Source of the DNA: Morchella semilibera
Taxonomy: Eukaryota > Ascomycota > Pezizomycetes > Pezizales > Morchellaceae
Direction: 5' to 3'
Assembly (NCBI GenBank): GCA_009192285.1
Contig: WBVU01000003.1
Span: 124,001 to 188,000, forward strand
Length of the DNA: 64,000 nt
This document shows positions 1 through 9,029 of this stretch, in pieces (the stretch's first letter is position 1; every line of letters begins with the position of its first letter). The position numbers were made by a program, and so were the translations under genes. Under the pieces are notes generated by a model, which saw only the letters and a program-made list of their open reading frames with translations, ran no database searches and had not been told where the DNA came from.

Positions 1-172
1 GAGGTTTGTAGTACTTCAGTTAAGGATACTATTCTTCTTTTCTGGTAACATTCCACTTGATATCTGAACGCGTGCGTTAGCATTTAGAAGTGAGTTGGTG
101 TTTTGATTGCCTACCCTTAGGAGTTAACCAGGGTCTTCTTTGCTCTTCCTCGTAACCCATTTGGTTGAAGAA

Positions 173-3100
173 TTATTCGATATGGTCGTTTGAGATACGT
201 AGGTGGTTATCCTCAATTTCCGGCGGGTCAGGTGGTTGGTCATTGGTATTTGTACTAGATGTGTTCGCGGGTTTCTTCATCAAGACGTCTACCAGTTCCG
301 CTACACGGGAAGAGATAGGGTTTCGAATCGAGACCCTCCCATTTTCGTCTTGTGTATTGAAATTAACACAGTTATCCAGTAAAAGGCCCATTATTTTTGC
401 ACCCCTGAATAGATCAACCCATGCGGTCCGAAGTAATACTCGGCCATATTCGTCCTTTATTTCCAAGTATCGGTTGCATGTGAATAGTAGCTTAATCATG
501 TCATAAAGCTCAGATTGCAGTCTCATCGTCAGTGCAGCACGTTGGTTCTCGGGCGACGTTTCCGTAATCAAGGCCTTCTTGAAGCTGTTGGAGGAGATAT
601 GCGGAGTAATTGATTGATCTGATTTATAGGTAAGACTATCGCAGGGATTCTCTTTCGACCCACCAAGGAGAGAATTACCCGTTTTCTCAAAATCTACCTT
701 ACTAGCTAAAGCTTGAAAAGGTTGTCCCTCCGTGTATGGGTTGGTGATCCCGATGTCCTTCTCAATTGATGTGAACTGTGAATTTTCGTAGTTGTACCCA
801 TCGACCCCCTTTACAGATTTTGGATGGTGAGAAATACCGTCGTACGGTTCGGCTACTTGTCCTCGAGATCCCAAGGCCGCGATTTCGGTGGTTGTATCAC
901 GCGAGGATAAGGTATCGTGTTTAAAGGCTCGCCCGCGAACAGAAAGATGTAGAACAATGTCTTCCGCAGCTCCCTTCATTGTAAAATAATTGACCAACTC
1001 GAATTCTCCCAGCATTAATGCCATTACGCTATCGTCGTAATATAGACTATTGATCGCCAAGTTGAGTGCCGTTAATCCTCGATTATCCTGTGCCGAGATA
1101 CCGATCTTTTCTAATAAGAGCTGTAACACCTCTCGGTCACGATCCAAGCTCCCAGAGATATAAGAGTGCAGTAAAGTTCTCCCCTGACTGTCCGTGGTCG
1201 TAATATCACTGGGTCCCCTCAACAAAAGGTTAAGGACATTGATATTGCAGTGTTTGTTTGCCATTGCAATGTGCAGTGGAGTGCGACCACCCTCGTCCTT
1301 TGCTGAAAGATCACAGACATCCAACAAAGCCCTTACCAGCTTCTCATCCAAACCTGTTGTTCTCGACAGGTAGTGGTGTAGCAAGGTTTTGCCGTGATAT
1401 TTGATTGTAAGGTCATTTAATCTCTGCAAGAAGAGTGGTGACGGGTCCTTCGGACAGCCCTTCTCTCCTGAAAAGTCGCCCACATCTGGTAGAATCTTTA
1501 ATATTAATTCGAGGGCTCCATCGATGTTAAAACGTCCCCCTACTATAGCCGTGCGCGTGGGATCCGCTGTGCGACGTGGCACAGCGACTTTCCCCAACAA
1601 AAGTTTTACTACATTTTGCCACATACCGGCGCGCAGCGGAGCACCGGAGGCGGCATAATGTAGCGGAGTGTTTCCCCGGTTATCTTGTGTAAATATCGCA
1701 GCCACACTCGTCTTCCCCACTATTATCTTAAATTCCTCGAAGAAGACACCAACCCGGTCTTCGGATCCTCCCCTTATAGCTTCCGCTAACCTTTTAACGG
1801 CTGAATGTAGTACAATACTACCCTTCCTATTCACTGTATAATCCAGGTCTGCGGCACTCTCTAGTAAAAGCCTTCTCACGTCGGAACCCTCGCAACCATC
1901 CAAAATAGGTAATTCTGAAATTAGATGGTGTAGTGCATCGCTTCTGATACCACCCCCTATCGAAATCGCCGTTTCGGGGGCCTTCGCTAATAGAAGCCTG
2001 ATGACCTCGAGAATACCGTTGCGCTCGTCGTCACTTGGCAGGGTCGGTCCGGTGAGCAGCTTATTCATAGCTTCGAGAGCATAATGAAGTGCGGTCAGCC
2101 CTTCTTTGTTCTGTGCTTCCAGATAACGGTCGCTAGTCTTCTCCAACAAAAGCTTTACTATATTTAGCCACGGCCAGCGACCACCCCTTCTACCCATGTC
2201 CCTCCCGATAGCTTGAATAACACAATGAAGCACGGTATTCCCTTTGGTATCCTGTGCTAGTCTCATGGTGTTGCCGACCTTCTTTAACATTAACTCGAAT
2301 AGCCGCGCGGGGAGGTACTCGTCACCACTTCCCAGAGTCCTCCTCCAGTTCCGTATATCGTAGTCGTAGTCATACTTAATACATGTAGTACAATGGAGTA
2401 CACTCATCCCCTCATTGTTCTGTATTTCAAGGTTGCTAGTCCTCTCTAACAAAAGCTTCACTATCTCTGGCCAAAGGTTGCCCTTCCATCTAGCCCTAGT
2501 GGCCTCATGAAGCACGGTATTCCCCAACTCATTTTGTAATAAAAATATCTCCGTGTTGCCAACCTTCTCCGTCAAAAGTTTCAATGCCTCAACAACCACC
2601 CCGCTTACAGCCTTGGCACCACCCGCCCCAGTCGCTTGCACAAAATGGTGTAGTACAGTGTTCCCCCTCCCGTCCCGTATTTTCATTTCAAACTCGCTCG
2701 ATTTTTCTAAATAGAGCCTTAAAATCGCTAAATAATCGTGGGATAACCTGGTGGGATCGACTGCTGCAAATAGTGCAGTTTGCCCACCATTATTCTGTAT
2801 ACATCTTGCTGCCTTGCTGGCCTTCGGTATTGCAACGTTGACTAACTCGATCTGCTCATCTTTGCTTAAGCGCCTGGGACCTGCGAGACCGGAAAAAAGG
2901 TCATGCAGTGCTGTACACCCCCGGGTGTCCTGAATGGTGATGTCACTGATCTGCAGCAAAAGAGCAACGACATCTTTGCTGATCATAGAATTATCACCTA
3001 GTACCGCCTGCAGTGCGGTTTTCCCATTTTTATTCTGGGCAGAGGTGCTGGCATTATATTGTAGCAGGAGTTCCAGCGCCCCAAAATGCATATTTATCGA

Positions 3101-4390
3101 GGCGATAATGAGAGCTGTGTTTCCATCATCGTCGGTCTCGCAAACACTTGCTCCATCTTCCAATAGATCTCTAATGGCCTTCTCGTCGCCGAACTTTGCC
3201 TCCTTAAGAAGCTCAGCACCTAGCTCCTTCGGAGTTAGATCCTTCCGTTTTCGGCAGTCATGTTTGATCTCCCTCCATCCCTCAGCCCCATATTGAATTC
3301 GACAATGATCTGTAGCCCGTAACTTTAAGATTCCGAATGGATGATGATTTCGGACGATAAAGTGAAGGGTTTGAATCCAAGTAGACCAAGTGGGGCATCG
3401 GTGGATTTCCAGTATTGGCACTAATGCGCCCGTACTGCACTGACGAATGACTTTTTGTCGCCGTTCAACATTCTTATCTTTCCACATGGAGTAGAATCCG
3501 TATGTGAAATAAGAGATTGTGGCAGCAGAAACAAGCATCTGTGCAGTCTGACCCCAACTGCCTATATCTTGGGAGCCAGGCAGGTCAAATCCTGAAAGGG
3601 TCAACTCGATGTTGGCCATTGAAACGATAGCGATGGCAATGTACTCTCGATACTTGGTGAACGCGGTCGCTGGGATGGAATCGTATACAGTCTCCGCCAT
3701 ATCTTTAATATTGGTGTTCCGATCCCCGCGAGCTGACTTCTCCGCCGCATCGTAGTGATCCATGTGCCAGAAGCACAACCATGTCCCGTGGATCATTACA
3801 ACGAGTTTCGAGACAAAGTAGATCCAAAATGTTGCCGATGCACCAACGCAAGAATCGAATGGACCCCACCAGTATGCCTCAAAGCAAGGACATGTCTCAG
3901 TAGGTAAATGAAGATCCTGCTCCCGGTATGAGCTGGCGCGATGAAACATTGTCATAACCCTCACAAGGACTCCCATTGAAAAGAACTGGACGGCATGGCC
4001 TATCCGTATGAGCTGTCTGGCTGCAAGACATTCTTTCGTGGAGAAAGTGATCGGAGTGATCAAAGTCAAGCAGTCCAAGATCATGGAACCAACTAATCTA
4101 TCCGCGGGGCTCAGCTCCTTCGTCCAGAGATTCCAGGAATATATTAGTTGGGCTACCAGCAGGGTAACAGTAACACCCTTAACACCCGTCTCCTCTGCAT
4201 GAAAGTGGCCCAAAACTGCTATCAACATTACTATCACTGCCGGAACCCACAAGCTCACTCGAACACCAAGTCCTGCAACGTCTGGATTCAGAACACTGCA
4301 TTCGTCGGGGGGGTCCATAGATTTCCAAGAGACCCCCTTCAGAACCAGGATAACTATTGACAACGGCGAGCCAAACGACGCCCGGTCCAT
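173..4390 (-). CDS. Membrane-anchored multi-ankyrin-repeat protein
   Basis: A 1405-codon reading frame. The first ~330 residues hold several hydrophobic segments (for example around residues 45-62, 72-88 and 100-118) and a Cys/Trp-rich stretch typical of fungal membrane proteins that begin with a 'NPDVAGLGVR' block. From about residue 385 to beyond 1150 there are many ankyrin units, recognisable by repeated G-x-TALH / G-N-TVLHH and LLL-E-K elements. Ankyrin arrays bind proteins, so the likely role is a membrane-tethered scaffold or sensor; the partner is unknown. The tail is polar and Pro/Asn-rich. Start: ATG at 4390 gives the longest frame, but residues 1-25 look unlike the family, and a splice from an upstream exon (4391-4646) joining near the 'DECSVLNPDV' block is plausible. 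Coding certainty is high; the exact N-terminus is not. Confidence 0.85.
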   Translation of the reverse strand: MDRASFGSPLSIVILVLKGVSWKSMDPPDECSVLNPDVAGLGVRVSLWVPAVIVMLIAVLGHFHAEETGVKGVTVTLLVAQLIYSWNLWTKELSPADRLVGSMILDCLTLITPITFSTKECLAARQLIRIGHAVQFFSMGVLVRVMTMFHRASSYREQDLHLPTETCPCFEAYWWGPFDSCVGASATFWIYFVSKLVVMIHGTWLCFWHMDHYDAAEKSARGDRNTNIKDMAETVYDSIPATAFTKYREYIAIAIVSMANIELTLSGFDLPGSQDIGSWGQTAQMLVSAATISYFTYGFYSMWKDKNVERRQKVIRQCSTGALVPILEIHRCPTWSTWIQTLHFIVRNHHPFGILKLRATDHCRIQYGAEGWREIKHDCRKRKDLTPKELGAELLKEAKFGDEKAIRDLLEDGASVCETDDDGNTALIIASINMHFGALELLLQYNASTSAQNKNGKTALQAVLGDNSMISKDVVALLLQISDITIQDTRGCTALHDLFSGLAGPRRLSKDEQIELVNVAIPKASKAARCIQNNGGQTALFAAVDPTRLSHDYLAILRLYLEKSSEFEMKIRDGRGNTVLHHFVQATGAGGAKAVSGVVVEALKLLTEKVGNTEIFLLQNELGNTVLHEATRARWKGNLWPEIVKLLLERTSNLEIQNNEGMSVLHCTTCIKYDYDYDIRNWRRTLGSGDEYLPARLFELMLKKVGNTMRLAQDTKGNTVLHCVIQAIGRDMGRRGGRWPWLNIVKLLLEKTSDRYLEAQNKEGLTALHYALEAMNKLLTGPTLPSDDERNGILEVIRLLLAKAPETAISIGGGIRSDALHHLISELPILDGCEGSDVRRLLLESAADLDYTVNRKGSIVLHSAVKRLAEAIRGGSEDRVGVFFEEFKIIVGKTSVAAIFTQDNRGNTPLHYAASGAPLRAGMWQNVVKLLLGKVAVPRRTADPTRTAIVGGRFNIDGALELILKILPDVGDFSGEKGCPKDPSPLFLQRLNDLTIKYHGKTLLHHYLSRTTGLDEKLVRALLDVCDLSAKDEGGRTPLHIAMANKHCNINVLNLLLRGPSDITTTDSQGRTLLHSYISGSLDRDREVLQLLLEKIGISAQDNRGLTALNLAINSLYYDDSVMALMLGEFELVNYFTMKGAAEDIVLHLSVRGRAFKHDTLSSRDTTTEIAALGSRGQVAEPYDGISHHPKSVKGVDGYNYENSQFTSIEKDIGITNPYTEGQPFQALASKVDFEKTGNSLLGGSKENPCDSLTYKSDQSITPHISSNSFKKALITETSPENQRAALTMRLQSELYDMIKLLFTCNRYLEIKDEYGRVLLRTAWVDLFRGAKIMGLLLDNCVNFNTQDENGRVSIRNPISSRVAELVDVLMKKPANTSSTNTNDQPPDPPEIEDNHLRISNDHIE

Positions 4391-4646
4391 GTAAGACTAG
4401 ATTCCGTTGGGATTCAGTCCACGTCATTTCAACCGAACACCCGACTGGGGCAGGTAGTTCTGGCGGTTGCTCGGGTAACTTTTTTGTTTTCCAAAACTCG
4501 GAAAGATAGAGAGTGATAGTGAGAGCTATAGCAAGCGGCACTAAGAGAAGAAGAGCGCTGTCGGTAATTGGGGCAGAGTCCTCGCGTTCAGCGGGATAGG
4601 ATGTATCCGAATAAGCGGTTGCAAATGGAAAAGAACCAAGCACCAT
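4391..4646 (-). CDS. Possible upstream exon of the ankyrin protein
   Basis: An open frame in another phase lies directly upstream of the ankyrin gene. It starts at ATG 4646 and encodes a short Ser/Asp-rich segment followed by a clear hydrophobic helix (ALLLLVPLAIALTITLYL) and a basic/Pro-rich patch. Read in its own frame it runs on to 4179 without homology. It could be a signal-anchor exon spliced into the ankyrin frame by a short intron around 4300-4440, or a chance frame. I could not fix a donor/acceptor pair. Confidence 0.3.
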
Positions 4647-5618
4647 TAGTAGTATCCATTGCCTCTGGGGCAGAGCCTAATATGATGTTTTGAGAAAGAT
4701 CAGCACTTGAGCAAACGAATAATGAAGAAGGGACATACGTATGCTGAATGATGCCATGGCCAGAGCCGTGCCATTAGGTGCTGGGCATTTTTGCAATCTA
4801 CTGTAGACCGAGGAGGACTTGAGGTCTGGTTTGTATAGTGCGCAGTGTTAGTTATAAATGCCTTTTTTCTTAGGTTACTAGGAATGCCAACACTAGGGAT
4901 AAGAAGACTCATGAATTCTCCCAGAATAAAGGTAGTGCCTGAGGTAAACGGTGCCTGGGGTAAGGTTCTTGTTAGCAGGTAAGCTCCATTAATTAAGGCG
5001 GCTAAGATATGGGATATCTAGCTCTGATTTTGAGAAGGTTCTTCTCTTTATCTCAGGTATCCGAGAGAGAGGATTGGTGAATTTACCGAAAGATATAGGA
5101 TAGCTAAGCGTACATTTTGCAATTGGCTGTGAACAAGGTCATCCGTCGGTTCCTTCGGGATTTCACCCTCCGAGGCGCCTCCGTTTAGCTCTTTCATTGT
5201 GATTGATTGAATGCGTACAGAAGTTAGCCGTCTCTCCTCTCCTCGAGTTCACCAGAGGTGGTAGCTAAGTTGAATAGGGGGTATTAATTTCATATAACAA
5301 TATTACAAAGTGGTGTCGATGAAGTTGGGGCTTCGGGGGGGTTTTGGGGAGGAGGTGAGGAGCCTCTTGTCTCACATTGAATTCAGCTGCAAAAGTGTTT
5401 AATGCTAATTGGTTCTGTGGATATTTTCTTTTTGGCTGCGCCTTGCGCTTGCCTCAGCCTTAGCTAGAGCCTAAAGCACGAAAAACCGCAGCCTCGTCAG
5501 GGTTAGGTTTTAAACATGGGCACATTAGCGCTAGCGGAAATGATCATCTCAGTTACTCACGTTTCACAACCGCTATTGCATGCCACACAAGCCACATCTC
5601 TATGCGGTATGCAATACC

Positions 5619-5757
5619 ACATTAACTGGAATAGAAGGCCCGCCACACAAGACGTCGAAGTGAGGGGAGATTAGGGGGCGTATTCAGGGCAAGCAGCCAA
5701 ATATGGGAATTTCGACCTCCTGTGTAACCGGCCTTAATTCTATTCCAGTTAATGCGG
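5619..5757. repeat. Long imperfect inverted repeat (hairpin), possible MITE
   Basis: The left arm at 5619-5659 is matched in inverse by the right arm at 5711-5757. Both carry ATTAACTGGAATAGA, then GGCC, then a CACA-rich block ending in GTCGAA. The arms differ by a few base changes and a 2-3 nt gap, and weaker similarity continues outwards. The central loop is about 50 nt. This could be a small non-autonomous DNA element or a decayed palindrome. Confidence 0.55.
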
Positions 5758-6456
5758 TAGATAGTGGACGTGGTTGAATTGTAGCCCAGTGTCTCAAGGT
5801 AAGGGTCAAGTATAAATTTATGAGTACAATGCTTTTCATAGTTTTGGGAGCAGAAACCACCACCAGTCAAACCAAAAGCCCTCTAAATGACAGGTCCGGT
5901 GTTCTTTATCTCCTAAGGTTTGTTTCTCACGGGCAGAGCGTTCAATTAAGCTCACCTGTTAAATAGTCGAGGTGCTAAGAAAAAACATGCAATTGTAGAT
6001 GTGGCTAAAACAAGTGAAGTATTGGTCAGACGTACACATGATGAACAAAATCTTTTAATAAAAAGGTCGAGTGAGCTAAAACGCTCTAACAGAGCGACTA
6101 TTGACACTTTAAACCTGATAGTTACCGGAGGCAAATTTAAAGGTTCTCCCCATTGGCCAACATCAATCTGGTTAATGGTATGATAAAATAAACTCTGAAA
6201 ACCAAATAGTTTATCACGTTATCTGTGAAATACTCGAGCGGAAGCAAGTCTTCGTGTGGGAACTCTAGTATTTTATCGAAATGATGATTGATACAAAGGA
6301 GAAAAGCTCTTTATATAGTACAGTCTTGCTAAGAACAAGTGTCTTTAGAAACAAGAGTACAAGTAGCTCAGCAGAAACGATTGTCCAGATAACAAAATAC
6401 ACTGTTAGAGCTAATTCCTCTATTATACGGGGGTCAGCATTGACAGACTAACCCTA

Positions 6457-6546
6457 GCCCTTTGCGCAAAGTACTGATTTACCCCAACCAATATATCATA
6501 CAATTAGGGCCTAGAGCCATGGCCAGCTCTGTTTGCGCAAAGGGCC
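6457..6546. mobile_element. Short TA-flanked element with CCCTTTGCGCAAA ends
   Basis: The left end reads TA|GCCCTTTGCGCAAA and the right end TTTGCGCAAAGGGCC|TA, giving 14-15 nt terminal inverted repeats, an element of about 90 bp and TA flanks. The terminal sequence contains its own palindrome (TTTGCGCAAA). The same end sequence recurs at 28477-28490. It fits a Tc1/mariner-type MITE, but only one complete copy is visible. Confidence 0.5.
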
Positions 6547-6578
6547 TATTAAATATATCCTCCTTATTAATACATATA

Positions 6579-6690
6579 CCTATGGGTAAGACTTTTGTAG
6601 GAGCAGTGGTCTAAAAATAGGGTTTAGATCGCGGGCCAATAGGATCAACTTTTCTCAATATGCTTCTACAAAAAACCTTACCCATAGCTG
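6579..6690. mobile_element. Inverted-repeat element with CTATGGGTAAG ends
   Basis: CTATGGGTAAGACTTTTGTA at 6580-6599 is mirrored by an inverted copy at 6661-6687, with arms of about 26 nt and three or four differences. The unit is about 110 bp with TA dinucleotides at or near both ends. No coding capacity. Probably a MITE, though a single copy cannot prove mobility. Confidence 0.5.
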
Positions 6691-7054
6691 TAGTCTACTT
6701 TGGGTCCTTGGCGCCGAAGATATATATGCTGTCTTCTAGCTCCTAAAAAGACTACGGATTCAGGCACTCGGAACCTCACGGCCCTTTCTCACCAATCACA
6801 GATCATCACTCGCATGACATCATCTCCGCCAAGCCACCTACCAAACATTGACATCATGATCATCATCTTCTTCATTTTCATTAATTAATTAATACCATCA
6901 TCGTAGTACTTGATACTCCCCTCAGGGTCAGGGTCCTTCGAGTCTTCTCTTTACTTTAGTTTAGTTTACTCTACTTCATCCCTCAAACAGCCCCAAACTC
7001 TACCTCCCCGATGCCTGCCCCAAAACTATTCAGAAGAAGACGTCCATCACCACA

Positions 7055-8043
7055 ATGCCTCGTCCCCGCTGGACCCTCCACGCCGAAGCCCTCTTCTGGC
7101 GCACCCTCATGGAAGCGGGCATGGTGCTCCACCGCCTCTCCCCCCCACCGCCCCCACCCCCACCCCCACCCTCACCCACACCATCCCGTCGACACTCTCC
7201 GCAACCGCAGGCCCCATCCCGCTAGTCTTCTACACGCCGCCCAGCTACGCCGCCCGCGACCCCGCAACCAGATACCCAACCATCATCAACTTCCACGGCG
7301 GCGGCTTCACGCTCGGCCGCGCGACCGACGACGCCCGCTGGGCCGCAGCACTCACAGAGCACGTCCACGCCGTGGTCGTGTCAGTGGACTACCGGCTCGC
7401 GCCCGAGTTCCCGTTCCCAACGGCCGTCGAGGACGGCGCAGACGCAATCCTATATCTCCTCGAGCACGCGGGGGAGCTCGGCGTGGACCCCGAGCGCGTC
7501 GGCGTCAGTGGCTTCAGCGCTGGCGGGAACATGGCTTTCACCACGCTGCTGCGGCTCGATGCTGCTCTGCGTGAGCGTGGCGGCGCTGGTGCTGGTGGGG
7601 TGAAGGCTGTGGTGGCATGGTATCCGAGTACGGACTTTACGGCGGCGCGGGAGGTGCGCCGCGGGACAAATACGCGCCCGGATAAGGAGCTGCCGAGGCT
7701 GTTTACGGAGCTCTTCGACGCAAGCTATCTGTACCCGCCTGCGAGCGTGCGGATGGATGATCCGCTGCTGAGCCCCGGGGTGGCGGGGGATGAGGTGCTG
7801 CGCAGGGGGCTGCCGGGGGAGGTGCTCCTGTATACGTGTGAGTGGGACGAGCTGCTGGCGGAGGGGGAGCGGTTCAGAGAGCGGTTGAGGGGGGTGGGGA
7901 AGAAGGTGGGAGGACGGATTGTGCGGGGGACGGCGCACGCGTGGGATAAGAGCCCGTGGCCGGTGGGGGGAGACGAGGAGGTAAGGCCTGAGGGGGTATA
8001 TAGAGAGGCGTGTGAAGAGCTGAGGAGGATTTTCTACCCGTAG
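7055..8043 (+). CDS. Alpha/beta hydrolase (HSL/esterase-lipase type), with a frame slip near the N-terminus
   Basis: Predicted serine hydrolase acting on ester or amide bonds; substrate unknown. The catalytic frame shows the oxyanion-hole motif FHGGGF (about 7290-7307), the DYRLAPE block, the nucleophile elbow GFSAGG (about 7510-7527), an acidic residue in CEWDELL and the histidine in GTAHAWDK. A typical family N-terminus (MPRPRWTLHAEALFWRTL) begins at ATG 7055 but lies in another frame; the two frames meet in the C-rich run around 7137-7175. A one- or two-base length change there would join them, so either a sequencing/assembly slip or a real frameshift. The catalytic frame alone can be read from 6910, with an unnatural Pro/His-rich start. 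Very GC-rich. The ATP-grasp gene follows 1 kb downstream on the same strand. Confidence 0.85.
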
Positions 8044-9029
8044 ATGTTTTTTGTATTTGTAGACCAATGATATCAATCTGGGTTTTGTAGTTTATGGCTC
8101 TGCGATCATTGGCAATGTAGTCTGTGATAACCCTAACCCACTCGCCCAATGGAATGATTTGTATCGGTACACTGATGGACTATAGACCATATCCATCTTA
8201 AACCAGAATTGTAAGAAGGGAGTAGATATAGCTGCAGCCGCCCGCTTGTTTAGCTCACCGAGGTCACTAAACATCTGCAGCTGTCTTTGGGCGGTAGGCC
8301 CGTTGAAAGTCATGATCGTTAATGAATAGTAGAACTTTGATACCAGAGACGAGACTGGGGAGAGATTGATTAAGACTGGGGAGGAATTAGTTTACCACTT
8401 GAACGAACACTTTGACTTTAGCTGCGAAGGACACATTGCAAGTACACGGGGTGATAGAAATCGAACAACTTCATTTGGAGAACATCCTGATGTGGCGTGA
8501 GAGGAATTGGAATTTTTGTAGGGAGACCTGAGGAAATGTCACAGCTAGTCTAGGCGCTAGTACCATTATAGAAGTAGACCCCCCAATTTTGCAAGAGTTG
8601 GCTGGCTTGAAACCGAAGTTAGCATACCCCCACAGCAATCCTGTTTCTGTAGAAGATGCACGTGCGAATATATACAATTAATTAATTAATTAATTAATTA
8701 ATTAACTGAATATCTCACCCGGGATCATTCTCTTGGCAGAACCCACCCAGCCAATCAAATCGCCCGCCAAGTAATTTCATAACCCCCAAACAGTTAGCCC
8801 ACCACATTCTAATAATTCAAATAATAACAATAGTACCAAATGACGTAAAACCCTCAACCCCGGACGTCAATGATCAGCGCCACGTCAAAATTTCATCATG
8901 CACGCCAACGTTAATTGTGTGTGGCCAGCGGTCATAAATTTGAATCATTGCCCCCCCCCCCCCCCGCCCGCCATATCCCCCCCCTCATAGCTACATGCAT
9001 ATATCAAAAAAGCAACTATTCGAATCGGA
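8044..9029. other. Intergenic between hydrolase and ATP-grasp genes
   Basis: No gene seen. Contains an (AATT)n microsatellite at about 8676-8705 and a 15-base C run at 8951-8965 about 65 nt before the next start codon. Confidence 0.6.
8676..8705. repeat. (AATT)n microsatellite
   Basis: About seven uninterrupted AATT units. Confidence 0.9.

Larger units (their letters stand above)
4647..7054. other. Gene-free interval with three inverted-repeat elements
   Basis: No convincing gene was seen. The interval holds inverted-repeat elements at 5619-5757, 6457-6546 and 6579-6690 (listed separately). A 60-codon open frame at 6001-6183 (+) is Lys/Arg-rich and matches nothing I recognise. Confidence 0.6.

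Noticed and set aside
7450-8076. A 208-codon minus-strand frame opposite the hydrolase
   Set aside because: Antisense shadow; Arg/His/Pro-rich with no motif.
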